From contig DATBTN010000066.1 of assembly GCA_036559195.1 (NCBI GenBank), positions 1 through 49,360 of the forward strand: 49,360 nucleotides of DNA, given 5' to 3'. The notes under the pieces were generated by a model that saw nothing but the letters and a program-made list of their open reading frames with translations, ran no database searches and was not told the origin of the DNA. This DNA comes from Candidatus Baltobacteraceae bacterium (GTDB lineage: Bacteria; Vulcanimicrobiota; Vulcanimicrobiia; Vulcanimicrobiales; Vulcanimicrobiaceae). Shown piece by piece: positions 48,072-49,360 of this stretch. Positions within the stretch are counted from its first letter, which is position 1, and every line of letters starts with the position of its first letter. Made by a program: the position numbers and the translations under genes.

Positions 48072-49360
48072 GGACCGGGCGGCGACGGCTCGCGCAGCGC
48101 GCTTTCGATCGCGATGCCATTCGGAACGCCGAGGCCCGTGCACGGATTCCAATCCGCACCGGCCTCGAACCGTCCGTTGCCCCCGGACACGATCTCGCCG
48201 AAGAGTCGTTCGCCCCGCTTCTCGTAGAGGATCGGCAAGAAACATCCGGCGGCGACGCCGAGCTGTTGATTGATACGCGCGGTCAGCGCGGCCCACATCG
48301 GTGCGACCGCGCTCGTGCCGCCCATCGCGAGTTCGACTCCGTCCATAACGACGTAATAGCCCGGCCCTTGCTGCGCCGCAACGTCGGGGACGCCGCGCCC
48401 CGCGGAGACGCCGAACAGCGATGCGCTCGTCCCCGCGACATCTTGCCACTCGGGCACATCGAATCGCGCGCTGAAACCGCCGCCGGTCTTTTCCCACGCC
48501 TGCTCGCCGCAATCGCCCGGCTGTGCGATGATCGTTGCGCCGCACGCAATCGCAAATGGCGTCGAAGCCGGCGCCACGACGTGAGGCTTGCCGTCGTAAT
48601 CGAGTTCGGCCCCGTTATCTCCGGACGAACAGAACACGCTCACACCGACGAGCGCCGCAACCGTAAACAGGTCTTCGAGAATGTTCAGCGCGACCGGCGT
48701 CCACAGCGGTTCGGGCCACCCGTAGCTTATCGAGAGGATCGAGGGCCGGTGTTCCTCGCCGAAGAGCGCCTCGCGAATTGCATCGAGAAGACCGCGTTCC
48801 GAGTTGGGCGCTTCATAGGCGACGATCGTCGCGCCCGGTGCCAACGAACCGATGATCTGCACGTCGAGCGCCGCTTCGAGATCTTTTGCGGTTGCGGCTT
48901 CGTGTGAAACGACGGTGCGGTCGACGCGCTTTACGATCGGATGCGCGACCGCAAGTCCCTGCGCGCTCATGCATCGATCGAAATCGTCGGGCTTGCAGAC
49001 GCCGTCTAGTTGCACCACACCGATCGTCTGCCCACGACCGTCGCACTCGGGAAAACGATACCGAGCCACGACGTCGCGCGCCAACAGCGGTGTCGCATGG
49101 CGCTGCAGCGCCTCAAGCTTGCGCGATCGCGGCCACTGATGCAGCCCGAAGACTCCGCGGACAACGGCGGCTAGCTCCGCCGGCAGATGCAACGCATCGG
49201 AGCGATGGCGGAAGCGACGGCCGCCGCCGTCCTCGAAGACGGCGACCGTCGCACCGAATGCGCTCACGAGCCGCTCGATCGGGCCGCGGACTACGACCGA
49301 TCTCCAACGCGTATCGACGATGCTCAAACCGAAGCGCTCGCAATAGCGCCGCAGCAATTC
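48068..49360 (-). CDS. Sedolisin (peptidase S53) family protease, N-terminus off the window
   Basis: The visible 430 residues lack the very start, since the frame runs off the right edge. The first 85 residues are the end of an S53 pro-domain. The catalytic domain has Glu and Asp of the triad in 'KDLEAALDVQIIGSLAPGA', the oxyanion Asp in 'VFCSSGDNGA', and the catalytic Ser in 'MGGTSAVAPMWAAL'. The Ca-binding end 'DWNPCTGLGVPNG' is present. Sedolisins are acid-active serine-carboxyl peptidases, usually secreted and self-processed. All key residues are intact, so it should be active. Confidence 0.92.
   Translation of the reverse strand, partial: ELLRRYCERFGLSIVDTRWRSVVVRGPIERLVSAFGATVAVFEDGGGRRFRHRSDALHLPAELAAVVRGVFGLHQWPRSRKLEALQRHATPLLARDVVARYRFPECDGRGQTIGVVQLDGVCKPDDFDRCMSAQGLAVAHPIVKRVDRTVVSHEAATAKDLEAALDVQIIGSLAPGATIVAYEAPNSERGLLDAIREALFGEEHRPSILSISYGWPEPLWTPVALNILEDLFTVAALVGVSVFCSSGDNGAELDYDGKPHVVAPASTPFAIACGATIIAQPGDCGEQAWEKTGGGFSARFDVPEWQDVAGTSASLFGVSAGRGVPDVAAQQGPGYYVVMDGVELAMGGTSAVAPMWAALTARINQQLGVAAGCFLPILYEKRGERLFGEIVSGGNGRFEAGADWNPCTGLGVPNGIAIESALREPSPPGP

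Overview
The window is high-GC, gene-dense bacterial chromosome. Most genes sit in short overlapping operons, and GTG and TTG starts are common. The housekeeping block rpsR-rplI-lonC-dnaB, a csu-type chaperone-usher locus, TonB-dependent transport, many STAND/LAL regulators and ECF sigma factors fit an uncultured soil or peat lineage such as Eremiobacterota (WPS-2) or a relative. That placement is an impression from gene content and was not tested by any search.

Layout. 1-774: C-terminal part of a family 5 solute-binding protein. 783-1462: an operator-like palindrome and a Phd/VapC toxin-antitoxin pair. 1503-2473: msrA overlapping a Tat-exported msrB. 2470-12336: the most unusual region. It holds two paralogous LuxR/LAL ATPase regulators, two paralogous methyltransferases, a 90-residue Nif11-leader-like protein, a peptide-binding-type lipoprotein, and a YcaO-domain enzyme whose start codon lies inside the lipoprotein gene. 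I read it as a possible undescribed YcaO-based peptide-modification and sensing cluster. 12476-14299: recQ. 14439-18902: a csuA/B-, C-, D-, E-like pilus operon on the minus strand. 19442-19517: tRNA-Thr(CGU). 19569-24220: a three-gene minus-strand operon (TerB_N protein, BrxD-like ATPase, Lhr/BrxHI-like helicase), probably a DNA-processing or anti-phage module. 24338-28107: a YVTN beta-propeller protein divergent from a TonB-dependent receptor. 28274-29858: three small genes, including a gamma-carbonic-anhydrase-like protein with an altered metal site.

29930-33997 is the minus-strand operon rpsR-rplI-lonC-dnaB, with a hairpin-rich leader. 34427-37583: a COG4705 membrane protein, an Asp-box propeller coupled to a MoaD/ThiS-like protein, and a class-A-beta-lactamase-like hydrolase. 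37665-39328: a DGPF protein with an ECF42-type sigma factor. 39376-40797: a DUF4139 protein. 40866-42198: an ECF sigma factor with a membrane partner. 42202-44360: a BlaI/M56 sensor pair with TonB-like C-terminal domains and a BlaI-type operator. 44448-44861: a gene that looks like a sigma/anti-sigma deletion fusion. 44972-48071: a membrane-anchored GAF-STAND-TPR protein plus a 61-residue helical partner. 48068 to the window edge: a sedolisin (S53) protease.

A repeat family built on CTTCGACAAGCTCAGGATGA lies in three intergenic spaces (14317-14424, 19238-19436, 28126-28275). No CRISPR array, rRNA, transposase or prophage was found.
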